Positions 61,574 through 64,000 of a DNA stretch of 64,000 bases are shown in pieces. The DNA comes from Nocardia camponoti. GTDB taxonomy: Bacteria > Actinomycetota > Actinomycetes > Mycobacteriales > Mycobacteriaceae. The stretch's first letter is position 1; every line of letters begins with the position of its first letter. The notes under the pieces were generated by a model that did no database searches, had not been told where the DNA came from, and was given only the letters and a program-made list of their open reading frames with translations. The DNA lies in contig NZ_BMMW01000001.1 in the NCBI RefSeq assembly GCF_014646135.1, forward strand, positions 1,071,570 through 1,135,569. The letters run 5' to 3'. A program made the position numbers and the translations under genes.

Positions 61574-62902
61574 GTGTACCGTGCCCAAGTGTTGTTCCGA
61601 CAGCTCGAGCCTCGTACCGCTCGCACCTCCGCCGAGGTGATCAAGTTCGCATTGTGGCCATTCGCGGTCATGACGGTGCTGAACCGCGTCTTCATCAAGG
61701 CGATCAACGGGTTCGTCACCGACGACTACCGGCCGGTGTACAACGCCTCGTTCGAGTTCCTGAACCGCAGGCCCGTGTACACGGCCGACTTCAGTTCTGT
61801 CGACCCCCATTACCTCTATCCGCCGAGCGGCACGTTGCTGATCGCGCCCGTGGCGGTGATCGAATACGAGTTGTCGCGGTGGTTGTTCATCGCGCTCAAT
61901 ACCGCGGCGATTCTGCTGGCGTGGTATTTGCTGTTGAAGCTGTTCAACTTCGGGCTCAACTCCGTTGCCGCGCCCGCGTTGCTGCTCGCGATGTTCGCGT
62001 CGGAGACGGTCACCAACACGTTGGTCTTCACCAACGTCAACGGCTGTTTGCTGCTCGCTGAGCTGGCGTTCCTGCATCTGCTGCTCAAACGACGCGACCT
62101 GTGGGCCGGTGCCGCGCTTGGGTTATCGATCGCGGTGAAACCCACGCTCGCACCGCTGCTGCTTGTCGCCGCCGTGCGCGGGCAGTGGAAGGTCTTCATC
62201 ACTGGGCTCGGCGTGCCGGTCGCGTTGAACATCATCGCGTGGCCGTTGTCGAAGGACGCTGGCAAGTTCTTCACTGACGTGATGCCGTATCTGATGGAGT
62301 CGCGCGACTACTTCAACAGCGCGATCGTGGGCAACGCGGCTTATTACGGGCTTCCCGAGTGGCTCACGTTGCTTGTGCGGGTGCTCATGGCGGGCGTTGT
62401 CGCGGTCACGCTGTGGTTGCTGTGGCGCTACTACCGCCAAGACGAACTGTTCTTCGTCACCACGTTCTCTGGCGTGCTGCTCACCGCGTACTTCCTGCTG
62501 CCGTCGCTCGGCCAGATGTACTACTCGATGATGCTTTTCCCGTTCCTCATGACCGTTGTCCTGCGCAATTCGGTGCTGCGCAACTGGCCAGCGTGGTTGG
62601 CGATTTTCGGGTTCATGACCTACGACAAGTGGCTGTCGGATCGCTGGCAGGACATCGGCCGCAACCTTGAGTATCTGCGCGTCACCTTCGGGTGGGGACT
62701 GCTGCTCATCGTTGTCTTCTGCGTTGTCGGCGACCGGTATTTGGCGGCACGTCGCCAGGGTCGACTGCAGTACGGAATCGACCCGATCTGGATGACGTCA
62801 GCGCCCAAGCCGGAACCGGTCGCCTCAGTGCCGCAGCTTGACGACGAACTCATCGACGATGACGCATCGGCGATCGACGACAGGCAACCCGCGCTCAAAT
62901 AG
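61574..62902 (+). CDS. aftC: Alpha-(1->3)-arabinofuranosyltransferase AftC (GT87)
   Basis: 442 residues from a GTG at 61574 (TTG 61526 or GTG 61589 also in frame; no clear binding site). About ten membrane spans and GT87/GT-C features: TDDYRPVYNASFEFLNRRPVY with the Asp-Asp after the first span, DPHYLYPPSGTLLIAP, and TNTLVFTNVNGCLLL. AftC adds alpha-1,3 arabinofuranose branches to arabinogalactan and lipoarabinomannan from decaprenyl-phospho-arabinose, outside the membrane. Strong resemblance and synteny with Rv2673; its presence implies an arabinan-containing mycolata wall. Confidence 0.93.
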   Translation: MYRAQVLFRQLEPRTARTSAEVIKFALWPFAVMTVLNRVFIKAINGFVTDDYRPVYNASFEFLNRRPVYTADFSSVDPHYLYPPSGTLLIAPVAVIEYELSRWLFIALNTAAILLAWYLLLKLFNFGLNSVAAPALLLAMFASETVTNTLVFTNVNGCLLLAELAFLHLLLKRRDLWAGAALGLSIAVKPTLAPLLLVAAVRGQWKVFITGLGVPVALNIIAWPLSKDAGKFFTDVMPYLMESRDYFNSAIVGNAAYYGLPEWLTLLVRVLMAGVVAVTLWLLWRYYRQDELFFVTTFSGVLLTAYFLLPSLGQMYYSMMLFPFLMTVVLRNSVLRNWPAWLAIFGFMTYDKWLSDRWQDIGRNLEYLRVTFGWGLLLIVVFCVVGDRYLAARRQGRLQYGIDPIWMTSAPKPEPVASVPQLDDELIDDDASAIDDRQPALK

Positions 62903-62941
62903 GTACGGGCGCGAGCGCGGAGAAAGCATTAGCGTGGAGTT

Positions 62942-63394
62942 ATGAGTGCTGACTCTTCGCTGCCTAACTCTTCGCTCCCCGCCCCGCGTTTCCAGCTCAC
63001 GCCGCAGGAGTGGCGGGCCAAATTGGATCCCGAGGAATACGCCGTGTTGCGCGAAGCGGCCACTGAGCGCCCGTTCGTCGGCGAGTACACCGACACCAAA
63101 ACGCCGGGCGTGTACACGTGCAAAGCGTGCGATGCCGAATTGTTCCGCAGCACCGAAAAGTTCGACTCGCACTGCGGTTGGCCGTCGTTTTTCGACCCGG
63201 CCAATTCGGATGCGGTGATTCTCAAGCCTGACGACAGCATGGGCATGCGCCGTGTTGAGGTGGTGTGCGCGAACTGCCACAGCCACCTTGGGCATGTATT
63301 CGAGGGTGAGGGGTACGCCACCCCGACCGACCAGCGGTATTGCATCAACTCGATCGCGTTGAAGCACGCGCCGGAATCGTCGGACAGCAAATAA
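62942..63394 (+). CDS. msrB: Peptide-methionine (R)-S-oxide reductase
   Basis: 150 residues. Zinc site CxxC (Cys60/63 and Cys109/112), conserved HCGWPSF and the catalytic Cys134 in RYCINSIAL. Reduces R-methionine sulfoxide in proteins, using thioredoxin. It shares the terminator at 63398-63431 with hemQ, as expected from the Rv2674 gene order. Confidence 0.96.
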   Translation: MSADSSLPNSSLPAPRFQLTPQEWRAKLDPEEYAVLREAATERPFVGEYTDTKTPGVYTCKACDAELFRSTEKFDSHCGWPSFFDPANSDAVILKPDDSMGMRRVEVVCANCHSHLGHVFEGEGYATPTDQRYCINSIALKHAPESSDSK

Positions 63395-63397
63395 CGA

Positions 63398-63431
63398 CAA
63401 TGCCCGCCAGCACCGGTGTTGGCGGGCATTG
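63398..63431. terminator. Bidirectional terminator between msrB and hemQ
   Basis: A 12-bp perfect stem CAATGCCCGCCA with its complement, 10-base loop, between two convergent genes. Confidence 0.88.
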
Positions 63432-63445
63432 TGTCAACGTGTGCC

Positions 63446-64000
63446 TTACGGCAGCGACGCGACCAACTGCTCAACGTCGACGCGCGGTCCAGTGAAGAAC
63501 GGGACCTCTTCGCGCACATGCAGTCGCGCTTCGGTGGCGCGCAGGTCGCGCATGAGGTCGACGATGCGGTGCAGTTCCGGCGCTTCGAACGCGAGCAGCC
63601 ACTCGTAGTCGCCCAGTGCCATCGAACTCACCGTGTTGGCGCGCACGTCGGGGTAGCCGCGCGCGGCCTTGCCGTGGTCGGCGAGCATCTTGCGACGCTC
63701 GTCGTCGGGCAGCAGGTACCACTCGTACGAGCGGACGAACGGGTAGACGCAGATGTAGTTTCCGGGTTCTTCGCCAGCGAGGAACGCGGGGATGTGGCTT
63801 TTGTTGAATTCGGCGGGGCGGTGCAAAGCGACGTTGCTCCACACCGGCGCGCTCGCCTTGCCGAGTTCGGTGGTGCGACGGAAGTCGGCGTAGGCGGCCT
63901 GGAGATCTTCGACGCGCTCGGCGTGGGTCCACAGCATGAAGTCGGCGTCGGCGCGCATGCCAGCAACGTCATAGATGCCGCGCAGCACAACACCCGAGTC
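63446..64000 (-). CDS. hemQ: Coproheme decarboxylase HemQ (partial, 5' end beyond window)
   Basis: 185 residues of the C-terminal part of an actinobacterial HemQ (chlorite-dismutase family): [33 protein letters not shown] with the catalytic Tyr, [43 protein letters not shown] and the end [13 protein letters not shown]. HemQ converts coproheme III to heme b with H2O2, the last step of the coproporphyrin-dependent heme pathway of Gram-positive bacteria. The frame is open through base 64000. Confidence 0.95.
   Translation of the reverse strand, partial: DSGVVLRGIYDVAGMRADADFMLWTHAERVEDLQAAYADFRRTTELGKASAPVWSNVALHRPAEFNKSHIPAFLAGEEPGNYICVYPFVRSYEWYLLPDDERRKMLADHGKAARGYPDVRANTVSSMALGDYEWLLAFEAPELHRIVDLMRDLRATEARLHVREEVPFFTGPRVDVEQLVASLP

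Noticed and set aside
1..64000. CRISPR arrays, insertion sequences or integrase genes
   Set aside because: I saw no regularly spaced short repeats with unique spacers, no transposase and no integrase; the direct repeats found are gene duplications.

Overview
The window is high-GC actinobacterial DNA, best matching a mycolic-acid-containing member of the Mycobacteriales (Nocardia/Rhodococcus-like). The grounds are DUF3558 lipoproteins, ESX (type VII secretion) substrate genes with EspG chaperones, KstR-type boxes, an arabinan arabinofuranosyltransferase (AftC), and an actinobacterial HemQ. The last 6.5 kb keeps the gene order I recall for M. tuberculosis Rv2669-Rv2676c: GNAT, ZapE, RibD-like, secreted hydrolase, AftC, MsrB, HemQ.

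Layout. 1-1504: a tightly overlapping trio whose middle protein carries a polymorphic-toxin-like domain. 1664-4476: a membrane protein, a decayed espG copy, and a coiled-coil CHAT (caspase-like) protease gene bracketed by the espG fragment and the intact espG. 4477-8509: an orphan ESX substrate locus (EspG, a PPE-like protein, and two copies of a small-protein/DUF3558-lipoprotein pair in an exact 1,054-bp tandem duplication). 8590-16730: metabolism and signalling (DUF4246 oxygenase-like protein, SulP-carbonic anhydrase fusion, long-form GAPDH, NarL-type two-component system).

16855-31359 is an accessory/defence island. It holds an antitoxin pseudogene, a type I restriction system (hsdR apart from hsdM-hsdS), an Ltp-family superinfection-exclusion-like protein, an Rpn-type nuclease with a separate C-terminal copy, four paralogous 207-aa HEAT-like proteins with VapBC between copies 3 and 4, two short EspC-like N-terminal stubs, and a duplicated lipoprotein pair. 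31480-38599 holds two more ESX-associated operons, the second again a PPE-like plus EspG pair. No ESX core gene (EccB/C/D/E, MycP) is present, so these substrates must use a secretion machine encoded elsewhere.

38600-46900: a hairpin-rich non-coding stretch, a flavin monooxygenase, a frameshifted alpha/beta hydrolase divergent from its TetR regulator (two long palindromic operators between them), a truncated AbiEii-type toxin with its partner gene intact, an HsaA-like monooxygenase with KstR-like boxes, and a TetR-oxidoreductase operon. 47020-47880: four tRNA genes with terminators. 48237-55012: a MraY-like transferase outside any division/cell-wall cluster, two convergent nuclease-like genes, and a 920-residue repeat-rich disordered protein followed by three ~155-bp DNA repeats that copy its 3' end. 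55013-64000: a LysR regulator, a flavin monooxygenase and the conserved Rv2669-Rv2676c-like block.

The most interesting parts for follow-up are the CHAT gene and its flanking repeats, the Rpn gene with an internal start and a detached C-terminal copy, the HEAT-like paralogue array with its stubs, and the two nuclease-like genes at 49.3-51.4 kb.
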